From DATGMP01 sp035293565 (GTDB lineage Bacteria; Pseudomonadota; Alphaproteobacteria; BOG-932; Roseiterribacteraceae), in assembly GCA_035293565.1 (NCBI GenBank), contig DATGMP010000041.1, positions 1-30,900 of the forward strand: DNA of 30,900 nucleotides, in the 5' to 3' direction. Positions 24,174 to 30,900 of this stretch are shown piece after piece. Position 1 is the stretch's first letter, and each line of letters opens with the position of its first letter. Under the pieces are notes generated by a model that was not told the DNA's origin, did not search any database, and saw only the letters and a program-made list of their open reading frames with translations. The position numbers and the translations under genes are program-made.

Positions 24174-26158
24174 TTTGCCGGCGTGATCTCAAGCTTTGCG
24201 AGCGCCGCTGGGTCGGCCTCGAGCGACTCCCCGCCGGGTGGGCATCCGTTGGCCGAGAGCAGATAGGCGGCGACGGCGAGATAGTCATCGGGCATGAGAC
24301 TACCGGGCGCGGTTTTGGGCATGGTGGTCTCGATCTTCTTCACGAGATCGCCGACGCTGAGCCCATTCCAGCGATCCATGAAGGCCGCCCCGGCGAGGTC
24401 GACTGAAGGACCGTTACCCGCGAGGTTCTCGAGATGGCAGCCTTGTGCGCAGCTTTGCAGATAGATGTTCCGCCCGCGCTGCGCCTGCTGCGCGCTGAAG
24501 ACGCCGGCCCAGATCGTGCGATGGGTTGGGGCGGGGTCGCGTGCGACGATCTCGATGTTGCGGCCGTTCGGCGCAAAGGCGAAGAGCGTCTGCCCGCTTG
24601 CCCAGTAGACCTCGCCGTCGACGACCGATGCGCCGGCGCTACACTTGAAGCCGGAGGCGTAACTCCAGAGCAGCGCACCACTGGTGGCATCGAATGCATA
24701 CATGTGGCCTTCGGGTTCTTCCGAGCAGCCGAAGACGACGCCATTGGCGATTGTCACCGCGGCGCGTGGATAGGCGCCGGTACAATTCTCCTTGGGGCTG
24801 TTCACCTTGCAGGGAAAGTTATTGCCGGGGAACTTGGCGCCCGCGGGATCGGGCACTTGCCACAGGATCCTGCCGGTGGCGCCGTCCATGGCGGCGAACG
24901 AGCCGTACTTGATCGTCTGGCCCGATGGCAGCGTGTAGGCTCCGGGGTCGTGGCCAACGCCTTTGGTGTTCGCTTCGGCCGCATAGACCCGCTTGCCGTC
25001 GGCGGCGGAGCCGAACTCCACCCCGCCAACAGGTCCGCCGGGACCCAGGCGCTGGCGCCAGACGATACTACCATTGTCCGGATCGACCGCCCAGAACATC
25101 CCAGACTTCTGCCCGGCGCCCAGGAGATCACGGCCGCCCTGGGAACCCGCCTGGTGCCAGAGCATCGCGCCGTTGCCGAAGTCGAAATCTTCGCCATGGC
25201 CGCAATGCGACATGGCGTGGTTCTCTGGCACAAGGCAGGCTCCAGTGAAGATGTCGTAGTCGTCGAACCGGTGTCCCCATTTGATCCGGCCGGTATCGGG
25301 ATCGAGCGCCAGGATGGAATCGTACCAGACGCCGGGCGGGTAACAGGCGACGAGCGCGCGCGCGTCGTTCTTCCCGCGGTCAACGCAGCGCTGTACCCCG
25401 TCCGGCACCTGGAATTCATTGCCCGTGGTGACATAGAGGGAATGGCGCTTGGCATCGTAAGTCGCCGCGTTCGACCAGATCGACGCGCCGGCATAGCCGG
25501 GCGGGATGGTGTAGGTCTTCCAGAGCATCTTCCCGTTCCGGGCATCAAGCGCCACCTCGCTGCCGCGGAAGCTGCAGCATTTGTAGCTGGGGAAGGTCGC
25601 CTGCGATTCCTCGCCCAGGCCCGAAACACCGATGAAGACACGCCCCTCCGCGACGATCGGCGACTGCGTGACGACCGCTCCTGGATGGTCGTCGATCTGC
25701 GCCTGCCAGACGAGAGACCCGGTGTCCTTGTTGAATGCGGCCACGACCGGCTTGTTTTCAAGACCGACCACGATCGTGTCCCCGGCCACGGCGACGCTCG
25801 CCTTTGAGAAAGCGCCGGGAATGCCGGTCGTGGCGGCGAGGTCGATTTGGGAGATGATTTGCCCGCTCTGGCGATCGATCCGGTAGACGAGTCCGTTCGC
25901 CGTCGGCACGAACAGCGACTGGCCATCGGACACGACGGTTGCAGACTTCACCGCACCGCGAAGCCGGACCGACCAGTCGGGTGCCAGCTTGGCAACCGTG
26001 GCGGGACTTATGACGTGCTCGCCTGCGGCGCTTCGGGCGTTATGGAGGTCGCCGCCGACGAAGGGCCAGGCCTGGCTGACGGCGTCCGCCTTCGCCTCGT
26101 ACATCGCCATGGCAAGCGGTAGCGCCAGCAGCGCCCGCTGCTTAACTCTGGTCCCCAT
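24170..26158 (-). CDS. PQQ-type beta-propeller dehydrogenase with C-terminal haem domain
   Basis: A 662-residue exported quinohaemoprotein resembling polyvinyl-alcohol dehydrogenases. A Sec signal (about 1-25) precedes WPFVGGDLHNARSAAG, and the propeller repeats are visible as A-x-D-x-x-T/S-G-x-x-x-W blocks (for example FNKDTGSLVWQ, LDARNGKMLWK, LDPDTGRIKWG, VDPDNGSIVWR, MDGATGRILWQ, FDATSGALLWS). Vicinal Cys194-Cys195 is in KCCSFRGS as in related enzymes. The C-terminal domain (from about 555) has a haem motif with three residues between the cysteines, Cys570-AQG-Cys574-His575, not the usual two, and a TMPKTAPGSLMPDDY block that offers a Met ligand. It probably oxidises an alcohol and passes electrons to a cytochrome. 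The SnoaL-like gene overlaps its end by 4 bp. Confidence 0.88.
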   Translation of the reverse strand: MGTRVKQRALLALPLAMAMYEAKADAVSQAWPFVGGDLHNARSAAGEHVISPATVAKLAPDWSVRLRGAVKSATVVSDGQSLFVPTANGLVYRIDRQSGQIISQIDLAATTGIPGAFSKASVAVAGDTIVVGLENKPVVAAFNKDTGSLVWQAQIDDHPGAVVTQSPIVAEGRVFIGVSGLGEESQATFPSYKCCSFRGSEVALDARNGKMLWKTYTIPPGYAGASIWSNAATYDAKRHSLYVTTGNEFQVPDGVQRCVDRGKNDARALVACYPPGVWYDSILALDPDTGRIKWGHRFDDYDIFTGACLVPENHAMSHCGHGEDFDFGNGAMLWHQAGSQGGRDLLGAGQKSGMFWAVDPDNGSIVWRQRLGPGGPVGGVEFGSAADGKRVYAAEANTKGVGHDPGAYTLPSGQTIKYGSFAAMDGATGRILWQVPDPAGAKFPGNNFPCKVNSPKENCTGAYPRAAVTIANGVVFGCSEEPEGHMYAFDATSGALLWSYASGFKCSAGASVVDGEVYWASGQTLFAFAPNGRNIEIVARDPAPTHRTIWAGVFSAQQAQRGRNIYLQSCAQGCHLENLAGNGPSVDLAGAAFMDRWNGLSVGDLVKKIETTMPKTAPGSLMPDDYLAVAAYLLSANGCPPGGESLEADPAALAKLEITPAK

Positions 26159-26280
26159 CCGCCTACCCCGCGTTTGTCCGCCCGACGGCGCTTGCCCGGT
26201 TCTGGTTTTGTGAATCTAAAACTAGCGGCAAACCACTATTTGCTGAAGCTAGATTTCGCGCCGGCGATCGGACATCTCGT

Positions 26281-27078
26281 CTAGGCAATTGCGATGGTTA
26301 TGCTGCCCAGCCCTTCAATTTCGCCGACCATGCGGTCGCCTGAGTTTACCAAACCGGTCCCCGGCGTCCCCGTATAGATGACGTCGCCAGCTTCAAGGGC
26401 CACCGCAGCCGAGAGGTGGCTGATAATATCGGGGACCTTCCAGATCATGTCGCGTAGATCGGCCTCCACGCGAGTCTGCCCATTCACGTCAATCTTGATC
26501 TTGCCAGCATTGACATGTCCGACTTTGGAAACCGGACGTATGGCGGCGCAAGGGGCAGCCTCGTCGAACGACTTTCCAAATTCCCATGGACCGCCGTGAT
26601 TTTTCGCGTCCTGCAAGAGATCCCAGCGCGTCATGTCGAGGCCGACGGCATAGCCGTAGACATGATCCAGAGCCTCCTCAGCGGGAATCTTCGCGCCGCC
26701 CGATTTCATAAGCACGACGAGTTCGACTTCGTGACGGAACTCTTTCGTCAACAGAGGGTACCGTATCGTGTCGCCATCCTGCACGATTGCATCCCGATGC
26801 TTCGAGAAGAAGATAGGTGGACTCGTTTTCGGATCTAAACCTTGCTCGCGGAATAGGGCTGGATAATTGCGTCCAAGGCCATGAATGCGTCTCACCGGAA
26901 AACGCCGGTCGCTTCCGACGATCGGCAAAGATATTTCCGCCGGCGGCGGAAAGGCGTATCCGTCGAAAGGAGCGGGTTTCGGTTCAGCCGACGAGCCCAC
27001 GGCCACCGGCGTCGCAAAGCTTGCCGCTGCGCCGAATTTCAGAAAGCCACGCCGACCAAGATTTCTTGGATCGATCAT
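26281..27078 (-). CDS. Tat-exported fumarylacetoacetate hydrolase-family protein
   Basis: A 265-residue FAH-family protein of the fumarylpyruvate hydrolase type, which cleaves C-C bonds of acylpyruvates using a divalent metal. Metal and active-site positions appear intact: Glu117 and Glu119 (RHEVELVVLM), Asp148 (GLDMTRWDLLQ), Lys169 (EFGKSFDEAAPCA), and the C-terminal GDVIYTGTPGTG. Unusually it begins with a twin-arginine signal (GRRGFLKFGAAASFATPVAVG, RR at 9-10), so it should act outside the cytoplasm. I use ATG 27078, with GGAG six to seven bases upstream; in-frame ATGs at 27090 and 27102 lack a good site. It lies upstream of the PQQ-type gene on the same strand, 122 bp away. Confidence 0.87.
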   Translation of the reverse strand: MIDPRNLGRRGFLKFGAAASFATPVAVGSSAEPKPAPFDGYAFPPPAEISLPIVGSDRRFPVRRIHGLGRNYPALFREQGLDPKTSPPIFFSKHRDAIVQDGDTIRYPLLTKEFRHEVELVVLMKSGGAKIPAEEALDHVYGYAVGLDMTRWDLLQDAKNHGGPWEFGKSFDEAAPCAAIRPVSKVGHVNAGKIKIDVNGQTRVEADLRDMIWKVPDIISHLSAAVALEAGDVIYTGTPGTGLVNSGDRMVGEIEGLGSITIAIA

Positions 27079-27221
27079 TGGAGACTCCATTTCGTCCAAC
27101 ACGTGCCTTTCGATCGCGAGTTCCTACGATACCAGCGACCGGCCACGCTGCGACGGTCACGCGCTGCGGCCTGCGAAATGATCCCAGAGAGTATCAGTTC
27201 GCGGGACTTCCAGACGCAAAG

Positions 27222-27234
27222 CTCGAAATTCGAG
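27222..27234. repeat. Short palindrome upstream of the FAH-family gene
   Basis: CTCGAAATTCGAG is a perfect palindrome around one central base, 144 bp upstream of the FAH-family start. The intergenic stretch 27079-27311 holds no gene. This could be an operator, but a 13-bp palindrome alone is weak evidence. Confidence 0.25.
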
Positions 27235-27311
27235 ACGCCACTGTCACCTCCGCCGACTCCTTTCTCCAACGAGATCGTTAGTCGGCCCGGCGCGACCGCA
27301 ACCGACCTCGG

Positions 27312-27893
27312 CTATTGCCGCTCTCGTGATACGTCGGCAGGCAGCAATTCCGGAGGTAGCGGCGATGTCGGTCCTGATGAACGCCGTGCGAAACGCCATC
27401 CATGCGGTGTCCTGACGATAAGGTCGTCGTAAACGCCGAATGTCGTGAATTTGGCGTCTTCTTGGAGATTGGTCGGATCGCGATTGCCTACGATCACCGT
27501 CGACCGCGCAATGACTCGGTCGGGTGCCAGTTGCGCCAACAGCGTCTGGCCAACGAAGTGCAACCCCAGCCTTCCTGGAATCGGCCCCGGGCCCGACCCG
27601 AACTTTGCCAACTGGTCATGGCCTTTGAACCGCTTCCCGAGAAATTCCATCTCGCCATCGGGCGTGAATAGCGCAGCCAGTGCTTCGCCCTGATGTGCGT
27701 CGATGTAATGGCTGTACGCATTCAGCAAGTCGAGGATCTCCGCCCGATCCTGGTACGCAATTTCTCCGCCGCGCCTGATTTTCATATCGGCACCGTGGCT
27801 TGTGGAAAGGCACGCTAGGAAGGCGATGGCTATGGTCAACACCGTTTGTCTCGTCGATGGGGCGAAGCTTCGACATGATGAGATTGGCGTCAT
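27312..27893 (-). CDS. Exported SnoaL-like protein 3 (NTF2 family)
   Basis: A 193-residue protein with a signal peptide (TVLTIAIAFLACLSTSHGA, about 17-35) and a SnoaL_4-type domain. The domain shows the helix IAYQDRAEILDLLNAYSHYID, AALFTPDGEMEF, FKGHDQLAKF, HFVGQTLLAQL and the closing strands FTTFGVYDDLIVRTPHGWRF. Related proteins include dehydratases and ring-hydroxylating dioxygenase small subunits, but those are cytoplasmic. The ribosome site GGGAGG lies just before ATG 27893. It is the third exported protein of this fold within 5 kb, and it belongs to a different subfamily from the other two. Confidence 0.82.
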   Translation of the reverse strand: MTPISSCRSFAPSTRQTVLTIAIAFLACLSTSHGADMKIRRGGEIAYQDRAEILDLLNAYSHYIDAHQGEALAALFTPDGEMEFLGKRFKGHDQLAKFGSGPGPIPGRLGLHFVGQTLLAQLAPDRVIARSTVIVGNRDPTNLQEDAKFTTFGVYDDLIVRTPHGWRFARRSSGPTSPLPPELLPADVSRERQ

Positions 27894-28003
27894 GATCAGG
27901 TCCTCCCGGCCGGTGTAAATCCTTCACAACTGGACAGGCATGCGCGTTACTCCAGAACGGAGGTGCCTGCTATTGGGATGCAGGGGCTTTCCCACTTCGA
28001 GCC

Positions 28004-28828
28004 TTAGCTCAAACCCTGTGAGAGGGTTGCGGCCGCTCGCTTAACGGCAGGAACGACGTTCTGTCGAAGGTCCTTGAGCCGCATGTGAGTTATCGGGATG
28101 CCCACATTCAACGCCGCAATGACGGCACCGGACCGGTCTCGCACCGGCGCGGCCGCCGAGCGAAGGCCGAGCTCTAGTTCTTGATCGACGATGGCATATC
28201 CGGTTCGTCTAACCTGCGCCAGGATTTTGCGCAGTTCGTCAGGGGCGATAATGGTCAACTCGGTTCTCTTCACGAGCTGGGCCTGCGCCAGATATAAATC
28301 TATATCCGTATCGGGAAGATATGCGAGCAGTACCCGTCCCATGGAGGTGCAATAGGCCGGCAGGCGGCTCCCGACTTTCAGCGCAACGGAAACGATGCGT
28401 TCGGTCTCACATCTTGCGACATAAAATACGTCTTCGTCGTCAAGTATGCCAACGGAACACGATTCCCCGAGCTCGTCCCGTAGCCTCTCGAGAACAGGTC
28501 GCGCCAAATCGGCCAACGAAGTTGTCGTCAGGTACGCTGCAGCCAAAGAGTGGAGCTTCGGGCGGGGCGTAAAGATGCCCGCCTTGGAACCGACATAGCC
28601 CAATCGCTCCAGAGTGTAAAAGCAACGTCTCACCGTCGCCCGCGGCAATCCCGTAATTTCTTTCGTCTGCGATACCGTCAAGCCTCGATGGCTCTCGCCG
28701 AAGGTACTGAGCACCAGCAGCCCTCGGGCAAGCGACATCATAAAATCCGGGCTCCCTCCGAGTTCTTCCAACCTTGCGGCGGGGGACTGGGCCGAAAGCT
28801 GCGGGGGCGGGTTCCTAGTCCGCTTCAT
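28004..28828 (-). CDS. IclR-family regulator 2, paralogue of regulator 1
   Basis: A 274-residue IclR protein clearly paralogous to the 17809-18663 product. It shares DFMMSLARGLLVLS, LPRATVRRCFYTLERLGYV, the effector-domain blocks ESCSVGILDD and GSRLPAYCTSMGRVLLAYLP, and GYAIVDQELELGLRSAAAP. It is divergent from TonB receptor 2, just as its paralogue is from receptor 1. The upstream 340 bp contain an IclR-like element (29009-29051) and an ATTATCG core near 28857-28863 beside its own start, suggesting autoregulation. The binding helix is similar in the two proteins, so they may share operators. Confidence 0.92.
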   Translation of the reverse strand: MKRTRNPPPQLSAQSPAARLEELGGSPDFMMSLARGLLVLSTFGESHRGLTVSQTKEITGLPRATVRRCFYTLERLGYVGSKAGIFTPRPKLHSLAAAYLTTTSLADLARPVLERLRDELGESCSVGILDDEDVFYVARCETERIVSVALKVGSRLPAYCTSMGRVLLAYLPDTDIDLYLAQAQLVKRTELTIIAPDELRKILAQVRRTGYAIVDQELELGLRSAAAPVRDRSGAVIAALNVGIPITHMRLKDLRQNVVPAVKRAAATLSQGLS

Positions 28829-29008
28829 GCTGCTGCAAGATCCCTGTCCATCGTGAATTATCGTTCGATGTTATCTCCCCCGACCCTAGTCGCACAGTGT
28901 AATCAAAAATCGATCTTGGCCGGATATCCTGCAACGTCGATACGGATTACGATCCGCGATGATTTTCAATAAGCGGTCCGATGCCTCGTCCGAGGTCGCT
29001 CGTTATGG
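28829..29008. other. Divergent iclR 2/TonB 2 intergenic region, left part
   Basis: No gene is visible in this part of the 340-bp intergenic region. It contains the leader of iclR 2 and the ATTATCG core near 28857-28863. Beyond that I see no clear promoter boxes for the minus strand. Confidence 0.4.
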
Positions 29009-29074
29009 GTGGCCGATAATCGGCCACTAGAGACGAAAAACGAACTTGACCCAAAGCTGCCTGAAGTCTACAAT
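29009..29074 (+). promoter_or_regulatory. TonB receptor 2 promoter with IclR-like operator
   Basis: A 19-bp near-perfect palindrome, GTGGCCGATAATCGGCCAC (29009-29027), holds the same CGATAATCG core as the pca site. After five bases comes ACGAAAAACGAAC-like site 2, then TTGACC (29046-29051), a 17-bp spacer and TACAAT (29069-29074). The -35 and -10 boxes fit sigma-70 well, better than at the other two promoters of the set. The layout is that of pcaI and TonB receptor 1 with one extra base before the -35 box. Confidence 0.7.
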
Positions 29075-29168
29075 AAATCAGTCTGAAATTGGCATTCTGG
29101 CCAAGAATCAATACTTGCGGTTGCTTGCTTAACTTGCGACCGACTGTGGCCAGGCGGGGAAGGGCCAA

Positions 29169-30779
29169 ATGGCCGGAAAATCGACATGGTCGATGGCCGC
29201 GATGGTCGGCTTGCTTCCATTCGCGTCACCAACCGCCGGGCTCGCGCAGCAGGGAGATCAACCGGCAGCCGCGAATTCCCCTCTTGTGGAAATAGTAGTT
29301 ACCGCGCGGCGGCGCGAAGAGAAGCTCCAATCGGTTCCCGTTGCGGTGACCGCGTTCAACCAGGCGGCCATCTCCGAACACGAGATTCAAGATGGTGCGG
29401 ACCTGATGCGTCTTGTTCCGTCGCTTTTTGCCAATTCGCCCACGGGAAACGGCTTGGGGTTTTCGATCCGCGGCCAGGGGGGCGGGTTTGGCGGCAGCCC
29501 CGGAGTTGTCTCCTATTTCGCCGAGGTTCCGATCGGAGCGGGAACCGGCATCGGACTTTATTATGATCTGGACAACGTCCAGGTTCTCAAGGGACCTCAA
29601 GGCACGCTCTTTGGGCGGAACACGACTGGCGGCGCCGTGCTGTTCGAGCCAAAGAAACCGACCAACGATTTCGAAGGATATTTTCAAGAAACCATCGGCG
29701 ACTACAATTGGTTCGAGGAGCAAGGCGCGATCAATGTCCCGGTGATCGACGACGCACTCCTGGTCCGTTTCGCCGTCGACAGGAAGACGAGAGACGGTTA
29801 CACGATCGATCGCGGCCCGTATTTTCCGGGCAGGGACTACGACAATGTCGATTATTGGGCGGCGCGTCTCTCAGTGACCATTCGTCCGACCGATAATTTC
29901 GAAACCTATACGATGATCAACAGCTATTACGATGACGATCATGGCCCAGGCACACAGTTAAGCGTTCTCAATCCGAATTTTCCGATCGGCGGCCCCACTT
30001 TTCCATTGAGAAAGTTGTATCCGGGCCACGTCGCCTTTTTCGCGGCGCAGCAGGCGGCGGGTCCGCGCAGTACAGCCTTCAGCACAGACAATGCGTTCCT
30101 ACGTTGGAACTACGGAATCACGAACATCACGCGCTGGGATATTACCGACGATCTCACTTTTAGAAATATTTCCAGTGATAATGTAAGTAAAAGTTATACC
30201 CGATGGGACGTAGACGGCAGCGCCTTCCCTCTCCTCGACAATATTTTTGGAAACGGAAATTGGTACAATATGCCGACAGCCGTCTATACCGAGGAGCCGC
30301 AGCTCCAAGGAAGATCCTTTGGCGAAAAGCTGAATTGGGTGACTGGTCTTTTTTACGAGTATGATCATCCGACAGGATATTCTGTGAATGTCGTGAATGA
30401 ATTCCTGGGGCTTCTGCCCTCGGATCCGCTGTTCAATCCCAACCAGAGCCAAACCAAGTACAAGGCCGCCTTTGCTCAGGCGACCTACGATCTCTCGAGC
30501 TTATCTCCGTTCCTTGAGGGGATACACGTCACAGCCGGCTACCGTTATTCCTGGATTCATGTTTCGAGCTTTGCCAGTCAGTACTTTCCAAACGGAAAGT
30601 GCGCTCAAAGGACGGGTTTCAGGATCCCCAATTGCACGCTCGCCGGATCCGGGGACTTCGCGCACGGAACCTACACCTTCAGTGTCGACTATCAGATCAC
30701 GCCCGATACGCTTGTCTACGTCTCCGACGCAACGGGCTTCAAGCAAGGCGGATTCAACAGCCTAGTGGAGCGAATCTAA
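29169..30779 (+). pseudogene. TonB-dependent receptor 2, interrupted by IS630
   Basis: A close paralogue of TonB receptor 1: signal peptide, TonB box VEIVVTARRREEKLQSVPVA, plug with GPQGTLFGRNTTGGAVLF, and matching barrel segments such as GRDYDNVDYW, TAGYRYSWI and GTYTF-VDYQITP. Homology continues through 531 codons to GFKQGGFNS, then the frame enters IS630 DNA (LVERI, stop at 30777-30779). Residues corresponding to receptor 1 positions 534 to about 763 (some 230 residues of barrel) are missing, so no working receptor can form from this piece. The remaining 3' part presumably lies beyond the IS outside the window. Ribosome site GGGGAAGGG is just upstream of the ATG. Confidence 0.85.
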
Positions 30780-30900
30780 CACTTGGTGTCCGCGTTTGAC
30801 GGCGGCGATGATCGTGTCGGCATCTTTGGTCCATGTAAATGGCTTTGGGGCCTGGTTGTGCTCGGCGAGGTATCGATTGATCGCGGTCTGAAGGTCGACG
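30762..30900 (-). mobile_element. IS630-family insertion, transposase C-terminus
   Basis: On the minus strand the frame entering from the right edge reads VDLQTAINRYLAEHN, then FTWTKDADTIIAAVKRGHQV and LDSLH before TAG (30764-30762). This is the characteristic end of IS630-family (DDE, mariner-like) transposases. The element joins the TonB gene at a TA dinucleotide (30763-30764), the expected target of this family. The end of the IS then begins at about 30765 (GTGGAGCGAATCTAAC). If so, the transposase stop codon TAG is completed by the target TA. The rest of the IS is outside the window. Confidence 0.85.

Noticed and set aside
24434..25807. 457-codon plus-strand open frame opposite the PQQ-type gene
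   Set aside because: It is antisense to propeller repeats and a haem domain that are unmistakable on the minus strand; its own translation has no family features.
26213..26255. AATCTA/TAGATT and GCAAA/TTTGC inverted repeats between the FAH-family and PQQ-type genes
   Set aside because: The two pairs of arms are short and not concentric, so the stem would be bulged and weak. I could not call it a terminator or an operator.

Overview
The window looks like part of a sphingomonad (Alphaproteobacteria, Sphingomonadaceae-type) accessory catabolic region. The reasons are the high GC content, two large TonB-dependent receptors with a VVTARRR-type TonB box, the alphaproteobacterial style of OmpA domain, many exported enzymes, and a chromosomal-style protocatechuate 3,4-cleavage operon. 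Both ends are bounded by mobile DNA. The left edge holds the first codons of a transposase (ISNCY-like) plus tandem end repeats. The right edge holds the C-terminus of an IS630-family transposase that has cut a TonB receptor gene in two. I saw no rRNA, tRNA or CRISPR.

Layout. Positions 1-646 are an IS end and degraded DNA. Positions 647-2114 carry a short-chain dehydrogenase and an exported cupin. Positions 2329-5368 are a plus-strand pair: an exported alpha/beta hydrolase of the Abhydrolase_10 type and a Tat-exported FAD dehydrogenase of the fumarate reductase/ketosteroid dehydrogenase type. Positions 7626-5369 (minus) are an AraC regulator followed by an aromatic-acid MFS transporter. Positions 7898-13681 (plus) are a second Abhydrolase_10 protein, an unrecognised 434-residue exported protein, a DUF1592-type lipoprotein with a CxxCH motif, and a Tat-exported DUF1552 protein. 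Positions 17616-13662 (minus) are pcaI-pcaJ-pcaH-pcaG-pcaB. An IclR regulator (18663-17809) sits divergent from a TonB receptor fused to an OmpA domain (18883-21471). Next come a c-type cytochrome, a catalytically atypical SDR, two exported SnoaL-like proteins, an exported PQQ-type beta-propeller/cytochrome protein, a Tat-exported fumarylacetoacetate-hydrolase-family protein and a third exported SnoaL-like protein. A second IclR (28828-28004) is divergent from a second TonB receptor (29169 on), which is disrupted by IS630.

How the genes may work together. Protocatechuate is cleaved by PcaHG, isomerised by PcaB and, after steps whose genes (pcaC, pcaD, pcaF) are not in this window, activated by PcaIJ. 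Around this core is an unusual concentration of enzymes with Sec, Tat or lipoprotein signals: hydrolases, a flavin dehydrogenase, a PQQ/haem protein, a soluble cytochrome c, DUF1592/DUF1552 proteins and an FAH-family hydrolase. My inference is a cell-envelope pathway that takes up a larger aromatic or ester substrate through the TonB receptors, oxidises and hydrolyses it in the periplasm, and passes an aromatic acid through the MFS transporter to the pca genes.

Regulation is visible in the DNA. The pcaI promoter and the promoters of both TonB receptors carry the same two-part element immediately upstream of a TTGAC -35 box. Its first half at pcaI is GTTCGATAATCGCAC, which I recall as the PcaR-type IclR site. 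A different 31-bp element, 25/31 identical, lies upstream of both Abhydrolase_10 genes and beside the araC gene. So there appear to be two regulons, IclR (uptake and ring cleavage) and AraC (envelope hydrolases).
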